A stretch of DNA of 64,000 bases from Candidatus Accumulibacter phosphatis (lineage in GTDB: Bacteria; Pseudomonadota; Gammaproteobacteria; Burkholderiales; Rhodocyclaceae): assembly GCF_012939955.1 (NCBI RefSeq), contig NZ_SPMY01000002.1:48581-112580 (forward strand), given 5' to 3'. A program made the position numbers and the translations under genes. Of the stretch, positions 1 to 9,110 are shown piece after piece; position 1 is the stretch's first letter, and every line of letters starts with the position of its first letter. The notes below the pieces were generated by a model. That model worked only from the letters and a program-made list of their open reading frames with translations, made no database searches and was not told the origin of the DNA.

Positions 1-8
1 TAAGGCAA

Positions 9-1970
9 TTACTCGCCCTTGGCTTCGCCGCCGGTGCGTGGAGCGATTGTCCCGAGCCGATTCTTGAGCGTTTGCGGTCGGCCATCGAAGAGCGCCGAGT
101 AGTAAACCGAATTGCTCATGACCTTCTTGACGTAGTCCCTGGTTTCGCTGAAGGGAATCGTCTCCGCATAGATCGCACCTTCCAGCGGCACGTCGGCACG
201 CCACCGGCGCGCCCGACCCGGCCCGGCGTTGTAGGCAGCGGAGGCGAGCACCGGGTGATTGTCGAGATCCTCGAGTACCAGTCGCATGTAGCTGGTACCG
301 AGCAGCACGTTGGTTTCGGTGTCGTTAACCTGGCCCTGGTGGTAATTCTTGAGGCCGATCTTGCCGGCGACCCATTTGGCGGTGGCCGGCATCAGTTGCA
401 TCAGCCCGGACGCGCCGGCACCCGAGCGCGCATTGGTCACGAAGCGGCTCTCCTGGCGCATCAGGCCATAGACCCAGGCGTCGTCGAGGGCCTGGTTGCG
501 CGCTGCCGGCCGCACCTGATCGCCAAATGGCGCCAGGTAGCGTAGCGAGTAGTCGTGTTCGTTGCGGGTACGGTCGGCGCTGGCAATGGCGCGGTCGTAA
601 ATATCGGCGCGCAGGGCGATCGTTGACGCGCTGAGCAGTTCCCGGTCGCTCATCTCGCGCAGGGACCAGTTCCATTCCCGGACCGCTTCCGAGCGCAGGT
701 TGAGGCGAAAGAAGAGCAGCGCGCGTTGCACGCCGGGCTTGGCCTGCACCGCCGCCAGCTCATCAAGGCTCGGTGGCGATGCCTGTGGTGGTGGTGCAAT
801 GGCCTGGCCGAGATCGTCGCTGGCCAGGTTGCCGTAGAAATCGGGCTGACCGGCGATCTTCGCAAACTGCGTATCGGCTTCAGCCAGCCTGCCGCCAGCG
901 CGGTAGGCGCGGCCCAGCCAGTAGACCCAGGCCGATTGCGCGGCCAGTTCCGGGGGCATTGCTTCGATCGTCGAGCGCACGGCGCCCCAGTCCTGGACGC
1001 GCAGCGCCGCGCGCACTTTCCATTCCGCCGCATCATCGGAAAGGCGCGTATCGCCACCCTTGCGGTACCACTCGCTGGCCTCGGGCATGTGGTCCTGCGC
1101 CGCCTGGCGGCCGATCTGCGTCCACGCCCAGCCCTGTTCCTCCTTGCTCAGCGAAGGCGCGATGCGCTGCAGTTGCTGTGCCGCCATGCGCGGGTCGTTG
1201 CGTGCGATGCGCTGGATGCCGAGGATGGCCAGCTCGCGCTGCATGCGGTTAGCTGAAAAGTCGCTCGGCAAGCGGATCAGCCAGGGCAGCGGCGCGGTGA
1301 TGATCGTTTGCGCCAGTTTCGCGTCCGGGGTCTGGCTGGGCGGCAGGTAATTCATGCTGTACGCGGCGGCGGTGGTCTTGTTGGCCTCGAACTGGTTGCG
1401 GATTCGTGCCCAGACGAGATCGGCGAGGACGCGCTTTTCGAGAATCAGCGCCTCGAGTACCGGGTAGCAGGGTTCCGGAGGCTCGAGCAAGGTCAACCAC
1501 AGGGGCAAGGCGTCGTCGAGCATGCTCGGGTCGCCCTGAGCCCGCCGGCCCTGCAACGAATAGCAGGCAATGTCTTGCGGCGGTGTCTGCAGCAGACGCG
1601 GGAACTCGGCATCAAAAGCCGCCCACTGCTGCTGCTTGCCGGTTTGGCGGAGCCAGTCGGTGCGCAACTTTTCGGCTACATAGCTGTTCGGATTGCGGTT
1701 AAGGAAGGCGGTGACGCTTGCTGGATCGGCTTCCTTCAGGTCGAGAAGAAGCTGCCAGTAATCGACGTAGGATGCCAGTTCGTAATCCTGCAGCGTTGGC
1801 GCCAGTTGCTCCAGGCGCGTCCTGTCGCCGTTGCGAGCGGCGCTGCGCGCGGCGAGAAACTGCTCGTCGGCGCTGCTCGCCAAGGCGCCAAGCGGCGTCA
1901 GCAGTGAGGCGCCGAGGAGGGCCAGAAGGGTGTACCGAAAGCTGTGGCGGAGGCTGTGGCGAAACTTCAT
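9..1970 (-). CDS. slt: Soluble lytic murein transglycosylase
   Basis: Periplasmic lytic transglycosylase that cleaves the MurNAc-GlcNAc bond of peptidoglycan with 1,6-anhydro product formation. The N-terminus has basic residues and a hydrophobic segment ending near LGALASSADE, a likely signal peptide. A long helical superhelix follows. The C-terminal goose-lysozyme-like domain carries RQESRF with the catalytic Glu, then GASGLMQLMPATAKW and SAAYNAGPGRARRW, the family motifs. The frame is open 13 codons further upstream, but I chose the Met of MKFRHSL because it directly precedes the signal peptide. About 653 aa, normal for Slt70 proteins. It is divergent from the 5-formyl-THF cyclo-ligase gene, with only about 44 bases between the starts. 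Confidence 0.93.
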   Translation of the reverse strand: MKFRHSLRHSFRYTLLALLGASLLTPLGALASSADEQFLAARSAARNGDRTRLEQLAPTLQDYELASYVDYWQLLLDLKEADPASVTAFLNRNPNSYVAEKLRTDWLRQTGKQQQWAAFDAEFPRLLQTPPQDIACYSLQGRRAQGDPSMLDDALPLWLTLLEPPEPCYPVLEALILEKRVLADLVWARIRNQFEANKTTAAAYSMNYLPPSQTPDAKLAQTIITAPLPWLIRLPSDFSANRMQRELAILGIQRIARNDPRMAAQQLQRIAPSLSKEEQGWAWTQIGRQAAQDHMPEASEWYRKGGDTRLSDDAAEWKVRAALRVQDWGAVRSTIEAMPPELAAQSAWVYWLGRAYRAGGRLAEADTQFAKIAGQPDFYGNLASDDLGQAIAPPPQASPPSLDELAAVQAKPGVQRALLFFRLNLRSEAVREWNWSLREMSDRELLSASTIALRADIYDRAIASADRTRNEHDYSLRYLAPFGDQVRPAARNQALDDAWVYGLMRQESRFVTNARSGAGASGLMQLMPATAKWVAGKIGLKNYHQGQVNDTETNVLLGTSYMRLVLEDLDNHPVLASAAYNAGPGRARRWRADVPLEGAIYAETIPFSETRDYVKKVMSNSVYYSALFDGRPQTLKNRLGTIAPRTGGEAKGE

Positions 1971-2014
1971 GGTAAGCTGGATTTCTCGAAAAATATCTGT
2001 TTTGAGCATATCAC

Positions 2015-2647
2015 ATGGCTGCTGGAGCGACGCCGGGAATCACCATCGATGGCCTTGGTCGCGTCGCCGCCGAGCGCTTTGCCGCCCGCCGTGCGCTGCG
2101 CAAAAGCCTGCTTGAGCGCCGCTTGGCTCTGACTGCGGATGAGTGCGTGCAGCTGTCTCGTCGGGTCCGCACGCATCTGCGTGAGGGTTTTCCGCAGCTG
2201 GCGGCGCTGGCTGTCGGCTTCTGCTGGCCGGTGCAGAATGAAGCCGACCTCCGACCGCTGATCGACGAATGGGCCAGCGCGGGCAAACCAGGCTTTCGGG
2301 CTTTGCTGCCGGTGGTGATCGACGAACCGCGGACGCTGGCTTTTCGCGCCTGGTCGGCGGGCACGGCGATGTTCGCCGATCGCTATGGCATCCCGACACC
2401 GGCCCACGGCGACTTCCTGATTCCCGAGGTGCTGCTCTTGCCGGTGAATGGCTTTGACGCCGCCGGCTACCGCATTGGGTACGGCGGCGGTTATTTCGAC
2501 CGCACTCTGGCATCACTTTTGCCGCGACCGCTGGTGGTGGGGGTCGGATTCGAACTCGCCCGGCTGGACAGCATTTCTCCCGAGCCGCACGACCAGCGAC
2601 TCGACGCAATGGTGACCGAAGCCGGTGTCTTCCGAGCGCTGCGTTGA
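2015..2647 (+). CDS. 5-formyltetrahydrofolate cyclo-ligase
   Basis: Converts 5-formyl-THF to 5,10-methenyl-THF using ATP, returning folate to the one-carbon pool. The 210-aa length is typical of the YgfA/5-FCL family. The C-terminal signature GYRIGYGGGYFDRTLA (ATP/Mg binding region) and an N-terminal basic helix with RKSLLERR-like residues support the call. The LPVNGFDAAGYRIG stretch is also typical. It is divergent from slt. In many proteobacteria 6S RNA precedes this gene, but here the 44-base gap leaves no room for it. Confidence 0.93.
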   Translation: MAAGATPGITIDGLGRVAAERFAARRALRKSLLERRLALTADECVQLSRRVRTHLREGFPQLAALAVGFCWPVQNEADLRPLIDEWASAGKPGFRALLPVVIDEPRTLAFRAWSAGTAMFADRYGIPTPAHGDFLIPEVLLLPVNGFDAAGYRIGYGGGYFDRTLASLLPRPLVVGVGFELARLDSISPEPHDQRLDAMVTEAGVFRALR

Positions 2648-2714
2648 GCGCGCTGCTGGATCTGGTCCGCGGGCCGCGCCACCGACTCCTTGTCGCGGGC
2701 GTCGCCGCGGAGGT

Positions 2715-3890
2715 TCAGGAAGTCGTCGCCGCCCTGGGCAATCTCGAACAAGCGTTCAGCATACGTTCGAGGGCCGCATCGAGCGTCGCGCGCGGGCAGC
2801 CAAAATTGAGTCGTAGCCAGCCGGGGAGACCAAAGTCCGCGCCATTGGAGAGGCCAACGCCAGCCTCTTCGAAGAAGGCCGTCGCATCGCCGACGCCCAG
2901 GCCGCGTGCGTCGATCCATGCTAGGTAGGTGGCTTCGACGTGGTTTACGCGCAGACCAGGGATGGCGCCGAGCGCTGCTGTGACGCGATCACGGTTGTTG
3001 CGTAGAACGGCGAGCAGCGCCTGCTGCCAGTCGTCGCAGTCGCGATAAGCGGCTTCCATGGCCGCCAGGCCAAGCGCATTCACATGCGGGACGATGCCGC
3101 GCATCGTGGCCGTGAAGCGACGCCGTAGCGCGGTGTTCGGGATGACTGCAAAAGCGCAAGCGAGGCCAGGAATATTGTAGGTTTTCGATGGCGCCATCAG
3201 GGTGATGCTGCGCTGGGCGAGGTCGGCATCAATCGTCGCCAGGGGCCGGTGCCGCCGCTGTTGGTCGAGCAGTAGCTGGCAGTGGATTTCATCCGAGCAG
3301 ACGATCAGCTGGTGCTCATTGCAGAAGGCGGCGATTTGCGCCAACTCGTCGTCGTCCCAGGCGCGTCCCACCGGGTTGTGCGGGTGGCAGAGCAGCAGCA
3401 GGCGACTGTTTGGGGTCAGTGCGCGCTGCAAGGCGGCGAAGTCCCAGAGCCAGCGGCCGGCAAGCTGCTGCAGGGGGGCGGTCGCCAGCGCCTTGCCGGA
3501 CAGGCCGGGTGCCGAGAGGAAAGGGGGGTAGATCGGCGTCGCCGTCAGCACATCGCCGTCGATGGCCCGGCAGGCGACGTTGAGTCCGCTGACCAGGCCC
3601 GGCAGCCAGACCAGCCAGTCGGCTTCGACCTGCCAGCCGTAGGCACGCTGGAGATGTCCGAGGACGGCAGCGAGCAGAGCCGGTGTCGCCTCCGCGTAGC
3701 CGAAACAGCCGTGCGCGACGCGTTTTTCAAGAGCCCTGACAATCGCTGGCGGCGCCGCGAAATCCATGTCGGCAACCCACAAGGGGAGCACATCGCGGCC
3801 AGCGTAGCGGTTCCACTTCAGCGAATCACCGCCGCGCCGGTCGATGACGCCGGCGAAGGCGTCGTCTTTCTCCGGCAGCACCGGCAGCAC
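2715..3890 (-). CDS. patB: MalY/PatB-family cystathionine beta-lyase
   Basis: Fold-type I PLP enzyme, 391 aa, of the MalY/PatB C-S lyase family, which cleaves cystathionine to homocysteine, pyruvate and ammonia. Seen: N-terminal RRGGDSLKWNRY and LPLWVADMDF, both hallmarks of the family; HPHNPVGRAW; SDEIHCQLLL with the PLP-binding Asp; and LMAPSKTYNIPGLACAF with the Schiff-base Lys. The start lies 5 bases after the cysK stop, so the two are probably co-transcribed, linking cysteine synthesis with the transsulfuration step to methionine. An aminotransferase role is possible but the motifs favour lyase. Confidence 0.9.
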   Translation of the reverse strand: MLPVLPEKDDAFAGVIDRRGGDSLKWNRYAGRDVLPLWVADMDFAAPPAIVRALEKRVAHGCFGYAEATPALLAAVLGHLQRAYGWQVEADWLVWLPGLVSGLNVACRAIDGDVLTATPIYPPFLSAPGLSGKALATAPLQQLAGRWLWDFAALQRALTPNSRLLLLCHPHNPVGRAWDDDELAQIAAFCNEHQLIVCSDEIHCQLLLDQQRRHRPLATIDADLAQRSITLMAPSKTYNIPGLACAFAVIPNTALRRRFTATMRGIVPHVNALGLAAMEAAYRDCDDWQQALLAVLRNNRDRVTAALGAIPGLRVNHVEATYLAWIDARGLGVGDATAFFEEAGVGLSNGADFGLPGWLRLNFGCPRATLDAALERMLNACSRLPRAATTS

Positions 3891-3895
3891 GCCGC

Positions 3896-4834
3896 TCAGA
3901 CTTCGAGGTCCGCGAAGAGTGCGGTCGACAGGTAGCGCTCACCGAAGGAGGGGATGATGACCACGGTCAGCTTGCCGGCGTTGTGTGGTCGCCGCGCGAC
4001 TTCCATCGCCGCCCACACGGCTGCCCCGGACGAAATACCGACCAGCAGGCCCTCTTCGGTTGCCATTCTGCGGGCGGTGGCAAAAGCGTCTTCAGAGGTG
4101 ACGCGCAGCACTTCATCGTAGATGGCGGTGTTCAGCACCTTCGGCACGAAGCCGGCCCCGATGCCCTGGATCGGATGCGGTCCCTTAGCCCCACCCGAGA
4201 GCACCGGCGAGGCGTCGGGCTCGACGGCGATCACCTGCACGCCGGGCTTCCTCTCCTTGAGCACTTCGCCGACACCGGTAATGGTGCCCCCAGTGCCGAC
4301 GCCCGAAACGAAGATGTCCACCTGGCCATGCGTGTCGCGCCATATTTCCTCGGCCGTCGTCGCGCGGTGAATGGCCGGATTGGCCGGATTCTCGAACTGC
4401 TGCGGGATGTAGTAGCGCGAATCGGCAGCGGCCATGGCCTCGGCGCGGCTGATGGCGCCGCCCATGCCGTCCGGGCCGGGCGTGAGGACCAATTCGGCGC
4501 CGTAAGCCTTGAGCAGCAGGCGGCGTTCACGGCTCATCGTCTCCGGCATCACGAAGCAGCATTTGATCCCACGTGCCGCGCAAACCATCGCCAGACCGAT
4601 GCCGGTGTTACCCGAGGTCGGTTCAAGAACGATGGTTTCCGGGCTGATTCGTCCCGCTGCCTGTGCGTCGTCGATCATTGCCATGGCGATACGATCCTTG
4701 ACGCTGTGCGCCGGATTACAGAACTCCAGCTTGGCGGCGATGGTGCCTTCGATACCGGCGCTGATGCGGTGGAGTCTGACCAGTGGGGTATTGCCGATCA
4801 GGCCGGTGACGTTGTTGACGATGTTCATGGTCAT
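3896..4834 (-). CDS. cysK: Cysteine synthase A (O-acetylserine sulfhydrylase)
   Basis: Makes L-cysteine from O-acetylserine and sulfide with PLP. The 312-aa protein has [11 protein letters not shown], the PLP Lys in [11 protein letters not shown], the substrate loop [12 protein letters not shown], the phosphate-binding [12 protein letters not shown] and the late GISSGAA motif. CysK is preferred over CysM because of the SVKDR context and the length. An AGGAGAG-like ribosome site lies about 8 bases before the ATG of MTMNIV; the second Met, two codons in, is an alternative start. Directly upstream of patB in one unit. Confidence 0.93.
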   Translation of the reverse strand: MTMNIVNNVTGLIGNTPLVRLHRISAGIEGTIAAKLEFCNPAHSVKDRIAMAMIDDAQAAGRISPETIVLEPTSGNTGIGLAMVCAARGIKCCFVMPETMSRERRLLLKAYGAELVLTPGPDGMGGAISRAEAMAAADSRYYIPQQFENPANPAIHRATTAEEIWRDTHGQVDIFVSGVGTGGTITGVGEVLKERKPGVQVIAVEPDASPVLSGGAKGPHPIQGIGAGFVPKVLNTAIYDEVLRVTSEDAFATARRMATEEGLLVGISSGAAVWAAMEVARRPHNAGKLTVVIIPSFGERYLSTALFADLEV

Positions 4835-4969
4835 GTGGATGCTCTCCTCGGAAAGGGTCCTGTGTGGACTGGTTCAGGAACGAACAGCGGCATGTGACGG
4901 GTGAGTACCGGTGGCGTCGTCAGCACAGCCTATCATTGCTGCGCCTGTCTGCGGCGCAGAGGCGCACAA

Positions 4970-6482
4970 CTAGCCCAGAAACAGCTTGTAGGCCTGGTTG
5001 TTGGTCTCGTTCCAGTGCGCGTAGCCGACCTTCTCGAGGAAATCCTCGAATTCGTTCATTTCCCTCGGCGGCACCTGCATGCCGACCAGGACTCGCCCGT
5101 AATCGGCGCCATGGTTGCGGTAATGGAACAAGCTGATGTTCCAGCCGGCGCTCATGCTGTTGAGAAATTTCATCAGCGCGCCGGGGCGCTCGGGAAATTC
5201 GAAGCGGTAAAGAAGCTCGTTGTTGATCCCTGGTGAGTGGCCGCCCACGAGATGGCGAATGTGCCCTTTGGCCATTTCGTCGTCGGTCAGGTCGAGGGCC
5301 GGATAATTGTGTTTGTGCAGCTGTTCGAGCAGCTTTATCGACTCGGCGCGGGACGAGACCTGGATACCGACGAAGACGTGCGCGTCACGCTGGTCGTTAT
5401 AGCGGTAGTTGAACTCGGTGATGTTGTGTGAGCCGATCAGCGCCACGAAGTTTTTTGTAGGCGCCCGGCTTCTCGGGCAGAGTGACGGCAAAAACGGCTT
5501 CGCGTTGTTCGCCGAGTTCGGCGCGTTCGGCGACAAAGCGCAGACGGTCGAAGTTGAGGTTGGCGCCGGAGGCGATGGCCACCAGCGCCTTGTCTTTCAG
5601 CTTGTGTGCTCGGGCGTATGCTTTGGCACCCGCGACCGCCAAAGCACCCGCCGGTTCGAGCACCGCGCGGGTGTCCTCGAAGACGTCCTTGATCGCTGCA
5701 CAGATGGCGTCGGTATTGACCAGGACCATTTCATCGACGTACATCTGGCAGAGGCGGAAGGTCTCTTCGCCGACGTATTTGACCGCTGCCCCATCGGCAA
5801 AGAGGCCGACATGGTCGAGCCGGATGCGCTTGCCGGCGGCCAGCGAGCGCGTCATGGCGTCGGCGTCGCTGGCTTCAACGCCGATGATCCGGGTGTCCGG
5901 CCGTACCCGCTTGATGTAGGCGGCAACACCCGAAATCAGTCCACCGCCACCGACGCAGCAGAACACGGCATGAATCGGCTTGGCGTGTTGGCGGAGGATC
6001 TCCATGCCTATCGTCCCCTGGCCGGCAATCACCTCCGGGTCGTCGAAAGGGTGAACGAAGCTCAGTTTCTCGGATTTCTCGAGTTCGCGAGCATGCGTGA
6101 AGGCGTCGTCAAACGATTCCCCGATCAGCACCACTTCACCGCCAAGGGCTCGCACCGCCTGGATTTTGATCTGCGGCGTTGTCGTCGGCATGACGATCAC
6201 CGCCCGACAACCGAGCTTGGCTGCTGCCAGCGCCACGCCTTGGGCATGATTACCGGCCGACGCGCAGATCACTCCACGTTTCAGTTTGTCGGCCGAGAGA
6301 TGAAAGATCTTGTTGTAAGCGCCGCGCAGCTTGAAGGAAAAAACGGGCTGCAGGTCTTCGCGTTTGAGCAGTATCCGGTTACCGGTACGCGCCGACAGGC
6401 CGGGTGCAAAATCAAGGGGAGTTTCGCTGGCAAGGTCGTAGACCTGGGCGTTGAGTATTCTTTCGAGGTAGTCCATGGACAT
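4970..6482 (-). CDS. ilvA: Threonine ammonia-lyase, biosynthetic (frameshifted)
   Basis: Deaminates threonine to 2-oxobutanoate, the committed step to isoleucine. The reading frame is split. The N-terminal part (6482 to about 5450) holds the PLP domain, with KREDLQPVFSFKLRGAYNK (PLP Lys), SAGNHAQGVA and GGGGLISG. The C-terminal part, in another frame (to 4970), holds the two ACT-like regulatory domains that bind isoleucine and valine. The break is at T6 (5451-5456; A6 in the coding strand): removing one base restores a continuous GAYKNFVALIG. The repaired protein is about 503 aa, as expected for full-length IlvA. A single extra base in a run suggests sequencing error more than a real lesion. 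Confidence 0.9.
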
Positions 6483-6563
6483 TTTGGCAGCGGCGGTGTG
6501 CAGCGAGGGAAAACGAGGATTCTAGCAGGTGAAGTGGTCGCCGATCACTTCGCGGGAGCTGCC

Positions 6564-7694
6564 TTACCTGCTTCTCCCCCGCCGGAAGAGCGTTACCGCG
6601 GCGTCGACCACGCCCTGGACACTGCCCGCATCGGCAAAGTGCTGGCGAAGGAAGCTGGCGTGGTTGCCTTCCGCGCTCACTTCGTGGCGTAGCTGCTCGA
6701 GTGCCCCGATGCTGTCCAGAACCGCGGCATGGGGTTCGAGTCTGGCGAGGGTGGCCAGGATGTCCTGGCGCAGCAGCCGACTCTCGTGGCTCTTGGGATG
6801 GACCAGCACGCCATCGAGGCCGAAGCGGCAGGCCTGGAAACGGTTGTAGTTGTAGACCAGATAATCGTCCTCGACCGGTGGTGCTTCGTCGCGTTGCAGG
6901 AGCATGCGGCAGAGCGCCTGCAGGTAGGCGGCGAGGGCCGCGGCGCGGTCCACGGTGAGCGGCGTATCGCAGACGCGCAGTTCAATCGTGCCGTACTCCG
7001 GTTTCGGGCGGATATCCCAGTAGAAATCCTTCATGCTCTTGACGACGCCGGTGGTTTCCATTTTCGCGAAGTAGTGATGCGCGAACTCCTGCCAGTCGAA
7101 GAGCAAGGGCGCACGGCCGCTCAGGGGGAAGGCAAAGACCGAATTCAGGCGTGCCGAGTCGAACTGGGTGTCGATCCCCTGGAAGAAAGGGGAAGAGGCC
7201 GACAGGGCGATGAAATGCGGCACGTAGCGATTCAAGGAATGCAGCAGGTAGAGCGCTTCGTTGGCACTGGTACAGCCAATGTGAATGTGTTGTCCGAAGA
7301 CGGTGAACTGCTTGGCCAGGTAACCGTAGAGGGTGGAGAGCTGATTGAAGCGCGGATTGGGAAAAATGCGCCGCTCGGACCAGCGTTGGAAGGGATGGGT
7401 GCCGCCGCCGCAGACGGCGATGTTGAGACGGTCACCGGTACGCACCAGGGCGTCGCGGATGTCGCGCAGTTGCGCCAGCAGCTCGGCGTGGCGGTGATGC
7501 ACGGCGGTCGAGATCTCGAGCATGCTTTCGGTAATCTCGGGCTTGACGTCGCCGGGGAAGGTCTTGTGGCCGAGCAGGTGGAGCAGGTCGCTGGCCGAGC
7601 CGGAGAGGTCGAAGTCGGTCCAGTTGACCAGTTGCAACTCGAGTTCGACTCCCATGCTCAGGGATGCGCTGGCCTTGAAGGACTCGAGGGGCAT
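6564..7694 (-). CDS. YbdK-type carboxylate-amine ligase (GCS2 family)
   Basis: 376-aa member of the glutamate-cysteine ligase 2 family (YbdK), ATP-dependent ligases with weak gamma-glutamylcysteine synthetase activity in E. coli; the physiological substrate is unsettled. Seen: [12 protein letters not shown] at the N-terminus (metal/ATP site), [22 protein letters not shown], and [19 protein letters not shown]. The ATG sits 2 bases after the stop of the upstream antiporter gene, so they form one transcript. A link between a thiol or gamma-glutamyl ligase and a cation antiporter recalls glutathione-gated Kef systems, but that functional tie is only a guess. Confidence 0.85.
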   Translation of the reverse strand: MPLESFKASASLSMGVELELQLVNWTDFDLSGSASDLLHLLGHKTFPGDVKPEITESMLEISTAVHHRHAELLAQLRDIRDALVRTGDRLNIAVCGGGTHPFQRWSERRIFPNPRFNQLSTLYGYLAKQFTVFGQHIHIGCTSANEALYLLHSLNRYVPHFIALSASSPFFQGIDTQFDSARLNSVFAFPLSGRAPLLFDWQEFAHHYFAKMETTGVVKSMKDFYWDIRPKPEYGTIELRVCDTPLTVDRAAALAAYLQALCRMLLQRDEAPPVEDDYLVYNYNRFQACRFGLDGVLVHPKSHESRLLRQDILATLARLEPHAAVLDSIGALEQLRHEVSAEGNHASFLRQHFADAGSVQGVVDAAVTLFRRGRSR

Positions 7695-7696
7695 TT

Positions 7697-8890
7697 TCAG
7701 CGGCCCTCCTGCTGATGCGTTTCGCCAGCCCAGACCAGAGCCCGGCGCGTAAGCACCGGGCCAATCACCTCGAGCAGCAGGACGATCGCTGCCAGGCCGG
7801 CGACCTGATCGAGTGCGTAGAGCTTGAGGTGTCGGGTCTGTTCGAGGAGGACGATGACCAGGCCGGACATCGGCGTCATCGCCAGGCCGGTCAGCGCGCC
7901 TTTGCGCCAGCTGACGCCACTGGGACGGGCAAAGACGGTCGTCGCCGTCATCTTGACGGCCAGACGCAGCGCGATGACGGCCAATGCCAGCGTGAGTCCG
8001 CTGCGCACCTGCTGCCAGTCAAGCGAGGCCGCGACAAAAACGAACAACAGCACGGTCAGCAGGTCGCCAAGGGTGCCGAAGTTGCGCTGCGCTTGCGAGA
8101 GTATCGCGCGCCGGTGTCGGGCGACCAGTCCGAAGGCCAGCGCCGCCAGTAGCGGCGAGAACTTGAAAGCGTACGTCACGGCCGTCAGCAGCAAGGCCGC
8201 AACGGCAAAAGCGACGGTGGCATTGCGGTCGATGTTGCCCAGCTGGCGGAGCAGCGCCGGCACGGCCACGCCGAAGGCTGCGCCGATGCTGATCGATACG
8301 CCGACCACCACCAGACTGTTCCAGACGGCTTCGAAGGCGCTGCCGGCGCTGGCCAGCACCCAGTAGCCGACGATGGCCTTGAAAACGAAGAGGGAGAGTA
8401 CGCAGTTGCAGGCGGTGAGGTGGAACAGGCGCTCGGTGACCTGGCCCGAGCTCTGCAGTTCGTTGGCCACCCGCAGCACGGCTGCCGGCGAGGTGGCCAT
8501 GGCCAGCGCGGCGAGCAGCAACGAGGGGACGATTGGCAAGGCAAAGGCTTGCGCCAGCATGAACACCGCAGCAAAACAGCCGCTCGCTTCGGCTACGCCG
8601 GTGATTGCCAGCCAGGGATTGACCCGCAGCCAGCGCAGGTTGATGCGGTAGCCGAGCTCGAAAAGTATCAATCCGAAAGCGAAATGAGCCAGCAGAGCGA
8701 TCGGCGTTCCCGAAGGGTTGTCGAGAAATCCCCCCTGGCTGGCGGCCATCACGAAGCCGGCGATGCCGTAACTGCTGATTCGCGGCAGCGATAGCAGGCG
8801 GTAGGCCAGTTCGCCGACGGTCCAGGCGATGGCAATCGCTGCCGGCCAGGCGATGCTCGCCAGGACGTCGAGCAGCGTTTCCTGAATCAA
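7697..8890 (-). CDS. Cation:proton antiporter (CPA-type)
   Basis: Integral membrane antiporter of the sodium/proton exchanger superfamily, with about 10-12 hydrophobic helices. Seen: [20 protein letters not shown], the conserved [17 protein letters not shown] (a TSPA-type substrate site) and [15 protein letters not shown]. The frame is open back to an ATG at 9070, but the first 60 codons are Arg/Cys-rich and not membrane-like. I favour a TTG start at 8890 ([15 protein letters not shown]) with a purine-rich GCGAGG about 12 bases upstream. The ion specificity cannot be read from sequence. It is followed at once by the YbdK-type ligase and is divergent from the FAD/Fe-S oxidoreductase. Confidence 0.8.
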   Translation of the reverse strand: MIQETLLDVLASIAWPAAIAIAWTVGELAYRLLSLPRISSYGIAGFVMAASQGGFLDNPSGTPIALLAHFAFGLILFELGYRINLRWLRVNPWLAITGVAEASGCFAAVFMLAQAFALPIVPSLLLAALAMATSPAAVLRVANELQSSGQVTERLFHLTACNCVLSLFVFKAIVGYWVLASAGSAFEAVWNSLVVVGVSISIGAAFGVAVPALLRQLGNIDRNATVAFAVAALLLTAVTYAFKFSPLLAALAFGLVARHRRAILSQAQRNFGTLGDLLTVLLFVFVAASLDWQQVRSGLTLALAVIALRLAVKMTATTVFARPSGVSWRKGALTGLAMTPMSGLVIVLLEQTRHLKLYALDQVAGLAAIVLLLEVIGPVLTRRALVWAGETHQQEGR

Positions 8891-9110
8891 GCCGGCCGGC
8901 CTCGCAGACGGGAAAGTCCAGGCTGGCTGGCGAAAGCAGTCACCCGACAAGTGTTCCTGTACATGCGCCCTCCCAAGCTGATGGCGACAGGATACCCGAG
9001 GAAGCAGCAGTGCGACCGTCTGGAGCTGGGAGTTTTCCCCTGCCCGGCGGCCATCGCTGTTGCACTGCAATAAGCTAGAATTCGCCCTTTGCTGCTAGCC
9101 GAGAGTATCA

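Noticed and set aside
1971..2014. 6S RNA upstream of the 5-formyl-THF cyclo-ligase gene
   Set aside because: Only 44 bases separate the divergent starts, too short for 6S RNA.
8891..9070. N-terminal extension of the cation antiporter
   Set aside because: The 60 extra residues are Arg/Cys/His-rich, unlike the family, and take up the promoter space of the divergent gene. Kept as a possibility only.
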